Positions 7,970-15,645 of a stretch of DNA of 58,462 nt are shown here, piece after piece; within the stretch, counting starts at the first letter, position 1, and every line of letters begins with the position of its first letter. This DNA is from Rhodobacter aestuarii (GTDB taxonomy: Bacteria; Pseudomonadota; Alphaproteobacteria; Rhodobacterales; Rhodobacteraceae): assembly GCF_900156655.1 (NCBI RefSeq), contig NZ_FTOG01000015.1, forward strand, positions 1 through 58,462. The letters are read 5' to 3'. Made by a program: the position numbers and the translations under genes. Below the pieces are notes generated by a model. The model was not told the origin of the DNA, did no database searches, and saw only the letters and a program-made list of their open reading frames with translations.

Positions 7970-9571
7970 CTAGGGATTACGCCGCTGGAGCGCCACACGG
8001 TAACTGTAGGGTGCCACTTCCTCGACCGTCACCATATCCCCGGCGCGAACCCCATGCCGCTCGAAGAACTCCCGGATCCAGCTACGCTTGCGGAAGAACC
8101 GCTTGGCGCCGTCGAGGTCGGTCATGACCACAGTACCACCGCCCCAGTCGACGGCAATTTCGCGCTGGGCGGCCGAAGCACGGTTTGATCCACCGATTGC
8201 GTCCGCCGGAAACTTCTCGAAGAAACTCCTGAGGTAGATGTGGTTGTTGTCGATGTTGCCCTGCGTGATCTCGGTCGTGCCGATGTGGCGCGCAGCATGC
8301 TGACGCGGAACGGCGTTTGACGGCATTGATGCGGCCGCGGTTTCGCGGACGCGCATCACGGTTTCGTTTCCGTCCTCAATCAGGTCGAATTCCTCGTCGT
8401 CTGCAATCGTGATCTGGCCTGTCTGAACTCGAGGCCCCGTGCGAACAGGCTGAACGCCTTCGGCGCGCAGGACCACCTCTGCCGCTGCGCGGGCATCCTC
8501 GCCTGCGTCATGATGCTCGAACACGAGACCAAGGTGCTGCTTGAGGCTTGCGAGGCCATGGCCACCGTTGCCCCGCAACTCGGGCCAAGCGGCGCGGGCA
8601 ACATGGACGCTGTCGCGCCAGTCCCACTGAGGGGTCGGCAGGCCGCAGTTGCCACAGGCGGCAGCAATGGCGCTGCGATCAAAGCCGGAGTGCTGATAGA
8701 CCGTCCCGCCATTCAGCGCCTCCCGCAAGACCGAAAGCACCTCGGCAAAGGTCGGGGCGCCCTGCACCGTACGGGCACTGATCCCATGGAGGTAGGTGAA
8801 CACCCAGCGCTCCACCTGCGGGTCGACGTAAGTTACCCAGGTCTCGATAGAATTGTCGGGGCGCACGCAGGCAACACCGATCTGGCAAATACTGCCACGG
8901 TCGTTATTCGCCGTCTCGACGTCCAAAGCAAAGAAGCGGAACGGGCCCTCAGGAAAGGGCGTGACACGCGTCTGCCGGATGGCCGCGGGCTTCGGCGCAG
9001 GCGTCGCGACGGTACCAACCATCGAGGAAAGAAAACGCAGGCGCTGCCGCTCGATTGCGGCCAATTCCCGCGCCCCCCAGCCAAGGCGGCGCAGCGTCGC
9101 CTCAACCAGATCGACCGGCTCGTCATAGACCTGCATCCTGCGCCGGTTCCAGGCGATGGCGTGGTCGGGCGCGAGAGCGATGACCTCGGCCTCCAGCCGG
9201 GTGATGTCCACCGTGTCGGGCAAGGGAAGCCAGACCGCGCGGCAGTGATCGACGACGAATTCGTTGCGCAACGCCTTGGCAATGTCGCCATCCGCCTTGG
9301 TCAGCGCATCCTTGCGGTCGCGCCACATACGACCGGTGTTGTACATGGCCGAGAAGTAGTGGCTCATTCCTTCTGATCCGGTGCGATGGCGCTGATGAAT
9401 CCGCTCGTAAAAAGTCTGTTCCGTCGAACTGGTCGATCCAATGTAGCGCAGATCACCATGGTGATCGACGAGGCCGTAAAGGCCCCGCGCATCACGCGGC
9501 GCCTGAACTGTCGGGCGGGGCGCTGCTTCGAGCAGGGCAGAAAGCAGGTCATTGGCGGAGAAACACATCAT
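7970..9571 (-). CDS. GIY-YIG-like / DEDDh exonuclease fusion protein
   Basis: The 533-residue product has three regions. The N terminus (about 20-130) resembles a GIY-YIG fold: GLYGLVDHHGDLRYIGSTSS, then a basic helix with ERIHQRH. The middle (about 195-370) is a DnaQ-type 3'-5' exonuclease with FFALDVETANNDRGSICQIG, HSGFDRSAIAAA and the HDAGEDARAAAE motif carrying the last acidic residues. The C terminus (about 455-530) is a separate domain, TDLDGAKRFFRKRSWIREFF and onward, perhaps nucleic-acid binding. ATG overlaps the TGA of the upstream gene, so it is the third gene of a minus operon. Related UvrC/Cho-DnaQ fusions exist, but the ending here is not one I recognise. Confidence 0.75.
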   Translation of the reverse strand: MMCFSANDLLSALLEAAPRPTVQAPRDARGLYGLVDHHGDLRYIGSTSSTEQTFYERIHQRHRTGSEGMSHYFSAMYNTGRMWRDRKDALTKADGDIAKALRNEFVVDHCRAVWLPLPDTVDITRLEAEVIALAPDHAIAWNRRRMQVYDEPVDLVEATLRRLGWGARELAAIERQRLRFLSSMVGTVATPAPKPAAIRQTRVTPFPEGPFRFFALDVETANNDRGSICQIGVACVRPDNSIETWVTYVDPQVERWVFTYLHGISARTVQGAPTFAEVLSVLREALNGGTVYQHSGFDRSAIAAACGNCGLPTPQWDWRDSVHVARAAWPELRGNGGHGLASLKQHLGLVFEHHDAGEDARAAAEVVLRAEGVQPVRTGPRVQTGQITIADDEEFDLIEDGNETVMRVRETAAASMPSNAVPRQHAARHIGTTEITQGNIDNNHIYLRSFFEKFPADAIGGSNRASAAQREIAVDWGGGTVVMTDLDGAKRFFRKRSWIREFFERHGVRAGDMVTVEEVAPYSYRVALQRRNP

Positions 9572-10557
9572 CAAACTCCCGCGCACATAGACATCAACTG
9601 GCGGCGCTCGATGCGCTTCCAGTCCCGCCCGGAGACAATACCCCAGTTACCTGCCTCGTTCGGGCGGCGCCAGCGCGGGGTCGCCATCTTGTGCAAAGCG
9701 ATCAGCGCCTCGTCAAAGGAGGCATACTGTACCTCTTCACCCTTCGCACCGACCATGAACTTGCCGCCGCGCGCGAGGCCGGGATGGAAATGACTTCCAT
9801 CTGCGGCAACCGGCACGAAAACGACATCATCGGCAAAATCTGGGCTCGGCGCTTCGGGCGGCGTTTCATCGGGCTGCGGCCAGATCGAGGCAAAGAACTC
9901 CTTCCGCCCCTTGAGCCACGCCGCTGCGCTGGTGGCGGTTACACGCGAACCGACCTTTTCAAGCCCACCATCGTTACTCGAGAGGATGTTCCGGATCCGG
10001 CCTTCGGTTACACCGCCGAAAAGAGCGAGTGACTGAAGATCCACTTCACCGACACCGGTGTCGATGGCGCGCCGCGACAATGCGAGATTGATGATCCGCG
10101 CGATTACCCCCTGCGGCTCGGGCTGCGCAAACTGCCGGAACTGCTCCAGATGCCTGGCAAGTTCCTCGAGCCACCCGTCACGCTCGTCGAACCGAACCTC
10201 CTTCGGCGTGACGCCGTAGAGACCATAAATTCCGGCATTATCGATAAGCTTGGTACCAGTCCAATGGGGCGTAAGTACGGGGTCATAAGTCTCGAAAGCT
10301 TCGCGCCAAGTCTCACCTTCAACGTCGGGACCGTGCAGCAAGGCAAACAGATGCGGTGCAACTTCGTCTGCGCCGAGGATCAACTCGATCACGCGAAAAC
10401 GCGAGGCGAGCAACTCAAGCAACTCATGTCCATAGTCCCAGTTTGCGGTGTAGTCGCTGTTGGCAGCCAGCGCATAGCCAATCAGTTCGCGCTGAAACCA
10501 CGCCTCACGGCGTTCGTCGGCAGTCATCGTTTCCGGGGTAAGGTTGGGCATATTCAT
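9571..10557 (-). CDS. Hypothetical protein, 328 aa
   Basis: The start is taken as MNMPNLTPETMTADERREAW; a TTG five codons upstream overlaps the previous stop. The protein is soluble, acidic, with tryptophan-rich segments (AWLKGRKEFFASIWPQPDET) and a central part, GVTEGRIRNILSSNDGGLEK, that could be a helix-turn-helix. No family is recognised. It lies between a 70-residue gene and the exonuclease fusion with overlaps at both junctions, so the three act as one unit. Confidence 0.65.
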   Translation of the reverse strand: MNMPNLTPETMTADERREAWFQRELIGYALAANSDYTANWDYGHELLELLASRFRVIELILGADEVAPHLFALLHGPDVEGETWREAFETYDPVLTPHWTGTKLIDNAGIYGLYGVTPKEVRFDERDGWLEELARHLEQFRQFAQPEPQGVIARIINLALSRRAIDTGVGEVDLQSLALFGGVTEGRIRNILSSNDGGLEKVGSRVTATSAAAWLKGRKEFFASIWPQPDETPPEAPSPDFADDVVFVPVAADGSHFHPGLARGGKFMVGAKGEEVQYASFDEALIALHKMATPRWRRPNEAGNWGIVSGRDWKRIERRQLMSMCAGV

Positions 10558-10568
10558 GATCGTTTCTT

Positions 10569-10781
10569 TCAAGCGTTCAGGCGGCGGATCGCCGCGCGGA
10601 GATTGTGTCGCGCGCGATGATCGGAGGGCGTGGAAGCCGCGATGAGGAACCCTCTTTCAAAGTGGAGGGCGTAGTGACAGCCGCGCGGCTCGATATTGAG
10701 AAGCTCGACACCTTCAGCACGGCATAGCTGCTGATACTCTCTGACGACTTTCCGCATTGAGGTAAATTCCGTGATTTTCAC
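10569..10781 (-). CDS. Small HicA-like protein, 70 aa
   Basis: The start is GTG (10779-10781), preceded by GAGG. The product, ending RGFLIAASTPSDHRARHNLR and AAIRRLNA, resembles small double-stranded-RNA-binding-like or HicA-like proteins seen in Rhodobacterales phages, but without a clear catalytic histidine context. It is the first gene of the minus operon with the exonuclease fusion. Its role is unknown. Confidence 0.5.
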   Translation of the reverse strand: MKITEFTSMRKVVREYQQLCRAEGVELLNIEPRGCHYALHFERGFLIAASTPSDHRARHNLRAAIRRLNA

Positions 10782-10817
10782 TTTACCTCAACACCCATAT
10801 CGCCTCAATGAGGCGAT
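10757..10817. promoter_or_regulatory. Palindromes at the start of the minus operon
   Basis: TTGAGGTAAA (10757-10766) and TTTACCTCAA (10782-10791) are inverted around the GTG start codon. Just upstream of the gene, ATCGCCTCAATGAGGCGAT (10799-10817) is a perfect palindrome around a central A. The TACCTCA core recurs. These look like operator sites or an mRNA structure controlling the first gene; which protein would bind is unknown. Confidence 0.5.
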
Positions 10818-11223
10818 GTAAATAGTGTGATTTCACCTTTCACCCATTTTACCTTCGTCAATAACGTCATGCAGCAGTGCGGCCCAAGCGTTTGTTTTTA
10901 TAACAATTATTAAGGGAAGGGGCATACCGGGGAGCAAGGATACATCGTGATCATGAAGCTTGTCCCCGCGCCACGCGTTATCCACAGCTTCCTTTGCGCC
11001 CCCCTCTTGCGCCGAATCGGAAGTCCATGCAGCTTGTCCGTCCGAGGTGAGCAGCCCTCAGCCAAAAGCAAAAAAACCATCGATACGGCATTCATGACAC
11101 ACCACCCAGCAGGGGCGCGATCGGCTTAATTCCGCCGTATTGGTGACCCTCCCGCCCAGAACAAAGGTTGCCAGACGGTTTGGAGCTGATCCCCTCCCTT
11201 GATCTGATCGAGGATGGTGCATT
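10818..11223. other. Intergenic region between divergent units
   Basis: No convincing gene lies in these 406 bases, although a 60-codon plus frame (10947-11129) is open. A sequence matching the DnaA-box consensus TTATCCACA occurs once near 10978. The region separates the minus operon at 10781 from the plus gene at 11224 and should hold both promoters. Confidence 0.4.
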
Positions 11224-11823
11224 ATGGCCTTGCCGCCGCGTGTCTATTTTACCCTGCATGAAGTCTCAGCTCGCTGGGGCTGTAACATCGCGGACATTGC
11301 AGGCTGGGCAGATTCAGGCCGGTTCCGGATTCTCACGGGCATCTTCCCGGTGCGCTGCGGTCAGGAGGTCATCGCAGGCAAAGTCGTGCTATCACCCATG
11401 GACCTTCTCCCCTTGTTCCGCCGCTGCGGAACCGGGCCGACAGAGGGTATTGTTCGGCGTATTCTGCCCCTCGACCGGGTGGATTGGCTGCTGATCACCG
11501 ATCCCGCCGGTGGCATCCCGGTCGCGATCGCCGACATGATGATCCTCGCGGAGGAGGTGCACGCCTTCGAGGAAGAAAACGACATGGTGCGGCGCGTCAC
11601 AACAACTGCGGGCGCCTCGACCAATTACGACTGGGAGGGCATGACCGTCGCCCTGATCCTGCGCATCCATGATCGCGGCCTGCCTGCCACGCAAGCCGAG
11701 TTGGTCGCCGAGATGCAGGACTGGTTCGCGGATCGGTCGGACGGCAAGAAGATGCCCGATGAGCGCAGCATCCGCCGCAAGGTCACGCCGATCTGGCGCG
11801 CTTTGCGGCGGGACGGTGGGTGA
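11224..11823 (+). CDS. Putative DNA-binding regulator, 199 aa
   Basis: The N terminus, FTLHEVSARWGCNIADIAGW, looks like a MerR/excisionase-type winged helix-turn-helix. The C terminus, DERSIRRKVTPIWRALRRDG, is a second helical DNA-binding-like segment found in uncharacterised Rhodobacterales proteins. There is no transmembrane segment. It is a single plus gene between two minus units in the lysogeny region, so it may be the regulator of the prophage, but I cannot show that it is the repressor. Confidence 0.55.
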   Translation: MALPPRVYFTLHEVSARWGCNIADIAGWADSGRFRILTGIFPVRCGQEVIAGKVVLSPMDLLPLFRRCGTGPTEGIVRRILPLDRVDWLLITDPAGGIPVAIADMMILAEEVHAFEEENDMVRRVTTTAGASTNYDWEGMTVALILRIHDRGLPATQAELVAEMQDWFADRSDGKKMPDERSIRRKVTPIWRALRRDGG

Positions 11824-11998
11824 GGGATTCATCACCGCCGGACGGAACCCTATTGATGCAAACGCATCAGTCCCGGTGTTTCATCCCAAATTTCCCGAAT
11901 GGGTCAAAATCTGTTCGCGACGACAACAAGCGCAGTTCTTGAAGCCAAGGGGGGGATACATGCGGGGAAAGATGAAACCCCAAACTCTTTTATGCCGG

Positions 11999-12370
11999 TC
12001 AAACGATTTCCACCGGGCCTTGGTCAGATGGTGCCACCGGGGCCTTCGTCCCTACTCCACCGCCACCAATTCCAAAGTCGAATGTGCCCGAGTTGAAGTT
12101 GATCCCACCTTCAAGCCCAAGGTAGGTGTCGTTGCCCAGATAGGCCCCGCCTGCGGTGCCCCGGAACGATTGGGTGCCAAACATGTAATCCAGGCCCACC
12201 GAGCCGACAAAACTGTCCTGCTTGTCGTTTGAAAAAACGCGCAGCCCGATCCCGGTGTCGACCTTGCCCGCGCCAAAGGCGAAGGAAAGGCCAAGCCCCA
12301 AACTCGGATCGGCCAAGGCGGGGGTGGCGAGGGAAAGGGCGGTGGTAAGGGCAAGAAGGGGTTTGGTCAT
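11999..12370 (-). CDS. Small secreted beta-barrel-like protein, copy 1
   Basis: The 123-residue product has a signal peptide (MTKPLLALTTALSLATPALA, cut before DPSLG) and short glycine-rich amphipathic strands such as GLGLSFAFGAGKVDTGIGLR and GSVGLDYMFGTQSFRG. This suggests a small outer-membrane or periplasmic beta structure. It is a paralogue of the products at 12409-12789 and 25875-26264. It starts 38 bases after copy 2 on the same strand and is probably co-transcribed with it. It lacks the C-terminal cysteine pair of the other copies. Function unknown. Confidence 0.65.
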   Translation of the reverse strand: MTKPLLALTTALSLATPALADPSLGLGLSFAFGAGKVDTGIGLRVFSNDKQDSFVGSVGLDYMFGTQSFRGTAGGAYLGNDTYLGLEGGINFNSGTFDFGIGGGGVGTKAPVAPSDQGPVEIV

Positions 12371-12408
12371 GGGATTACTCGTGTTCGGTTCGAAAAAACG
12401 TGAGTATT

Positions 12409-12789
12409 TCAGGCGCAGCCTGCGGGATTAGTGCAGGCGCTAATTGCAGCCTGCGGGGTTGTATCCACCCCACCTGCACCCAGTCCGAAGGTGATGCCAC
12501 CGCCGTTCAGGCCAAAGCCCACGTCCGCGCCGATGTAGCTGTTGTTGCCCAGCCAGGCCGCGCCGACAGTCGGGCGCCATGTGCGGGAACCGAACATATA
12601 ATCCACCCCCGCGCTGCCGACGAATTTGTCTTCCGCGTCATCGGAAAAAACACGGACCCCGATCCCGGTGTCGACCTTGCCCGCGCCAAAGGCGAAGGAA
12701 AGGCCAAGCCCCAAGGTCGGATCGGCCGAGGCCGGGGCGGCGAGGGAAAGGGCGGCTGCGAGGGCAAAGAGGGATTTGGCAAGAGACAT
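12409..12789 (-). CDS. Small secreted beta-barrel-like protein, copy 2
   Basis: The 126-residue paralogue of copies 1 and 3 has signal peptide MSLAKSLFALAAALSLAAPA, then GLGLSFAFGAGKVDTGIGVR, GSAGVDYMFGSRTWRP and a tail with two cysteines (SACTNPAGCA). The leader before the ATG (AAAGGTATCCCGC) is shared with copy 3, as is a poly-G tract between the presumed -35 and -10 boxes. It probably acts at the cell surface or periplasm of the lysogen. Function unknown. Confidence 0.7.
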   Translation of the reverse strand: MSLAKSLFALAAALSLAAPASADPTLGLGLSFAFGAGKVDTGIGVRVFSDDAEDKFVGSAGVDYMFGSRTWRPTVGAAWLGNNSYIGADVGFGLNGGGITFGLGAGGVDTTPQAAISACTNPAGCA

Positions 12790-12822
12790 GAGCGGGATAC
12801 CTTTGGAAACAAATGCCCAGAA

Positions 12823-12853
12823 ACGCTACCCCCCCCCCCCGAGCTTTCGTCAA
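12823..12853 (-). promoter_or_regulatory. Promoter with 12-base poly-G tract (copy 2)
   Basis: On the minus strand TTGACG (12848-12853) is followed by 7 bases, twelve G residues (12829-12840 on the plus strand as C), and TAGCGT (12823-12828). The 19-base spacer exceeds the optimum by 2. The promoter of copy 3 has the same layout. Such homopolymer spacers are known phase-variation switches in other bacteria; here that is inference. Confidence 0.5.
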
Positions 12854-12918
12854 TCAAGCCGCAAACGGCTCCCTCGCACCGTGCAAGACCTGTGCCCGCC
12901 GCGCAACGCTGGTGCGGA

Positions 12919-14184
12919 TCATGCGGTCTTTCGGTCGCCCCGATCATTCCTGTCGTGAACCAACTGGGGCTTCGGCCGGAAGGCGTTGGCCACGGCATCG
13001 ACCCCGGCGCGCAGGGGTGAGTCCATCAGATGGGCATAGCGCAAGGTGGTCTGCATTTGGCTGTGCCCCAAGAGCTTGCCGATCATTTCCAGCGAGGCAC
13101 CGCCGCTGACCAGGAGCGAGGCAAAGGTGTGGCGCAGGTCATGGATGCGGACATCTTCTAGCCCGCATTGCTTCTGCACCCGCGCCCAGAACCGGCGCAG
13201 CTCCTGCACCGGCTGGCCGGGCGTGTCGCCGGGGAAGAGCCACGGCGAGCCCTTCGGCACCAGCAGCAGCCGCTGGCGCACGATCGCGGCGGTTTCGTCC
13301 GAGATTGGCACGCGGTGGGCGCGGCGCTGTTTCGTCATGGTCGGCGGCTTTGACCAACTCAGGTGTTCGAGGTTGAACTGTTCAAACCGGGCCTGCCGCA
13401 CCTCGCCGAGCCGCGCTCCGGTCAGCATGCACATCCGGATGATATCGGCCGCGCGCCGATCCTCGGCGGCGTCCAGCGCCGCGGCGAGGCTGGCGATTTC
13501 GTCTTTGGAGAGGAAGCGTTCGCGCGGGGTTTCGGTGCGGCGGTAGAAGCGCTGGGCGGGATTGTCCTCGCGCCAGCCCCACTGGACGGCCAGCGTGAAC
13601 ATCTTGCGCAGCATCTCCCCGACCCGGTTGGCGCGCACCGGCGTGGGCTTCGGCCCCTGCAATTTGCGCGCGCGGTTGTTGGGCTTTTCCTTGTGCGGGC
13701 GCGCCCGGCCTTCGGCAATTTGCGCCAGCAGCTTGTCAACGTCGCTCGGCGTGATTTCAGTCACCAGTTTGCGCGCCCAGAACGGGGCCACCAACTTCAT
13801 CAGTGACGAGCGCTGGTCCGCCGCATTATGGGCCGAGAGTTTCGGCAGATGTTCGGCGCAGTAGCGCTCGATCAGATCGGCAATGCGCGGAGCTTGACGT
13901 TTGGCCTCGCGCTGCCCCAAGGGATCGCCCCCGGCATCGATTTCGCGCCGCAGCTCCTTGGCCCGCTCGCGCGCGGCGGCCACCGACCATTCCGGCCAGC
14001 GCGCGAAGGTCATGCGCCGTTGCCGCCCGGCATGGCGGTAGTCGATGGTGAAGGCGCGCCCACCGCCACGGTAGATGCAGACGGCAAAACCGCGCAGATC
14101 GGTATCGAAGATCTGGTAATCGCGGCCGGGCGCAGGCTCGGCCTCGCGGAGCACTTTCTCGGTCAGCTTGATGCGTTCGGGCAT
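12919..14184 (-). CDS. int: Prophage tyrosine integrase
   Basis: Start chosen at MPERIKLTEKVLREAEPAPG, with AAGGA upstream; the open frame extends further but without support. The 421-residue protein is a P4-type integrase: an N-terminal DUF4102 arm-binding domain (1-90), SAM-like core-binding domain (about 110-210), and catalytic domain with TGARLGEVRQARF, HDLRHTFASLL, LLGHSQMQTT and nucleophile in TLRYAHLMD. It would recombine attP with the tRNA-fMet site. It lies 5.4 kb from attL, unusually far for a tRNA-site integrase, with accessory genes between. Confidence 0.93.
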   Translation of the reverse strand: MPERIKLTEKVLREAEPAPGRDYQIFDTDLRGFAVCIYRGGGRAFTIDYRHAGRQRRMTFARWPEWSVAAARERAKELRREIDAGGDPLGQREAKRQAPRIADLIERYCAEHLPKLSAHNAADQRSSLMKLVAPFWARKLVTEITPSDVDKLLAQIAEGRARPHKEKPNNRARKLQGPKPTPVRANRVGEMLRKMFTLAVQWGWREDNPAQRFYRRTETPRERFLSKDEIASLAAALDAAEDRRAADIIRMCMLTGARLGEVRQARFEQFNLEHLSWSKPPTMTKQRRAHRVPISDETAAIVRQRLLLVPKGSPWLFPGDTPGQPVQELRRFWARVQKQCGLEDVRIHDLRHTFASLLVSGGASLEMIGKLLGHSQMQTTLRYAHLMDSPLRAGVDAVANAFRPKPQLVHDRNDRGDRKTA

Positions 14185-14253
14185 GGTTCTGGTCCTTCTG
14201 GCATCCGACATGAGGCGTGGTTTCGCTTGAATTGCAAGCCAAGCACGCGGGCC

Positions 14254-14695
14254 GGGGCGGCGCACAGGCGCTGACCGGCAAAAAGATTGCCAGAGGCGTG
14301 CCACCCCTTGTTTTATTGGTGTTTTCGCATCGCCTCGCCGCCCAGCGCAGAGCCCCTTCAGCGTTTGAGGCCCGAATCTCCACGGAAGGAACCAGAGCGG
14401 CGTGGAATAACGCCGGTTTTCACCGCCGCAATTCTGTAAATCACCAAGGAAATCAGAGGGTGGCAAGGTGCGCGCGCCGGATGCCACCCCCCCTTTGCCC
14501 GCCAATGCCGGTAAATCATCTGTAAATCCGACTGTTCGCAGCCGGATGCAGTTTCGGGGCCGCGTGCGCCCGGCCGCCCCTCTTCACCGGCTTCCGCCGC
14601 GCCTTCGGTAAAATCGCGTTTTTGCCAATAAAACAAGGGGTGGCATGCCTCCGGCGCTCTCTGCGCCGGTCAGCGCCTATGCGCCACCCTTCCGG
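14254..14695. promoter_or_regulatory. int/xis control region with inverted and repeated sites
   Basis: TGCCACCCCTTGTTTTATTG (14299-14318) recurs inverted at 14626-14645, and similarity extends outward through GGCGCTGACCGGC on both sides, giving imperfect 65-base arms about 300 bp apart. In between, GGGTGGCA (about 14456) and TGCCACCC (about 14481) form a further inverted pair. The TGCCACCC core thus occurs at least four times between divergent int and the excisionase-like gene. No gene is supported in 14185-14756. Confidence 0.6.
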
Positions 14696-14756
14696 CTCTG
14701 CCCTGATGGTTCTCGCAACCGGCTCCCACCCCGGGAGCCAGAAATGGGAGAGCCCG

Positions 14757-15014
14757 ATGCCGAACCTCGGATCAATGCCAGAGCCGCAGGAAAAACCCCG
14801 AACACTCCTGGTCGGCTGGATCAGCCGCCTCGACCTTGCACTGGAACTCGGCCTTTCGGTCGACACTCTGCGCCGCTGGGAAGCGATGCGGACGGGTCCA
14901 CCCTGCGTGCGCGCCGGGCGCAAGGTCTATTATCGCCGCGCCGCAGTCGAGGAATGGCTGGAGGAGCAGGAACAGGCCACCCCGCGCCGCCGTCGTATCG
15001 GGGGGCGCCGGTGA
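14757..15014 (+). CDS. Excisionase-like helix-turn-helix protein
   Basis: The start ATG follows GGGAG. The 85-residue product has a MerR/AlpA-type winged helix (RLDLALELGLSVDTLRRWEA, then KVYYRRAAVEEWLEEQE) and an arginine-rich tail. Such proteins bind DNA near att sites or act as small regulators. It is divergent from int and is the first gene of the early operon; its stop overlaps the next start (ATGA). Confidence 0.7.
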   Translation: MPNLGSMPEPQEKPRTLLVGWISRLDLALELGLSVDTLRRWEAMRTGPPCVRAGRKVYYRRAAVEEWLEEQEQATPRRRRIGGRR

Positions 15015-15253
15015 TGACCGCCCTGCCCCGCAATTCCGCCTGGCCCGCCGATCGCATAGCGGAGGCCCGTGCCGTGATCGCCGATGCCGCGCATCATAGC
15101 GACCATCTGCTTCGCCTCGCCTGCACTGTCCTCGCCACACATGGCGAGAGCGCAGCCGAACGGGCCGATGCCCAGCGCCTGCTGCTGGTGCTCGATGCGC
15201 GCCGCGCCATCGCCCGCGCCCAGCGCGAAGATCAGGGGAGGGCCGCGCAATGA
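15014..15253 (+). CDS. Hypothetical protein, 79 aa
   Basis: The start overlaps the preceding stop and the end overlaps the next start, so this frame is part of a tight operon. It is helical and alanine-rich (RIAEARAVIADAAHHSDHLL, RLLLVLDARRAIARAQRED) with no membrane segment. No family is recognised. Confidence 0.6.
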   Translation: MTALPRNSAWPADRIAEARAVIADAAHHSDHLLRLACTVLATHGESAAERADAQRLLLVLDARRAIARAQREDQGRAAQ

Positions 15254-15645
15254 ATCGCCGCGGCACCCCCGAGGCCGATCTGCAGCGCGCCGTGGTGCAA
15301 GCCCTACGCGTCGCCCTGCCCCGTTCGGCCATCATTCACCACTGCGCCAACGAGGTGACCGAGGCCGGGCCCCGCGGGGCGAAGCGCCAGGCGATCCTCG
15401 TCGGTATGGGCGTTCATGCCGGGTTCGCCGATCTGATGATCCTGTGCGAAGGCCGCATCCTGTTTCTCGAGCTGAAGGCGCCCAAGGGGCGACTGCGGCC
15501 AGAGCAGGAGGCGTTTCGCGATGCGGTGCGGGCGCAGAGCTTCGGTTGGGCGTTGGTGCGCAGCCTCGAGGATGCGCTGCGCGCGGCGGCCGAGTTTGGG
15601 TTCACCACACGCGTCGTCCCTCCGCAGCGGAGGCCCGCGCCATGA
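15250..15645 (+). CDS. VRR-NUC domain nuclease
   Basis: The 131-residue product is a stand-alone VRR-NUC (PD-(D/E)XK) domain. The pattern GFADLMILCEGRILFLELKA supplies the D and ExK catalytic residues, and the basic N terminus with EADLQRAVVQALR is usual. Phage VRR-NUC proteins are thought to resolve branched DNA during replication or recombination. It overlaps neighbours by 4 bases on each side in the early operon. Confidence 0.88.
   Translation: MNRRGTPEADLQRAVVQALRVALPRSAIIHHCANEVTEAGPRGAKRQAILVGMGVHAGFADLMILCEGRILFLELKAPKGRLRPEQEAFRDAVRAQSFGWALVRSLEDALRAAAEFGFTTRVVPPQRRPAP

Noticed and set aside
10976-10986. Single match to the DnaA box TTATCCACA
   Set aside because: One isolated box is expected by chance and there is no AT-rich region or cluster; the iterons at 15939 are a better origin candidate.
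12400-13020. Plus-strand frame of 206 codons
   Set aside because: Antisense to the secreted protein copy 2 and the integrase end; proline/arginine-rich composition typical of shadows.
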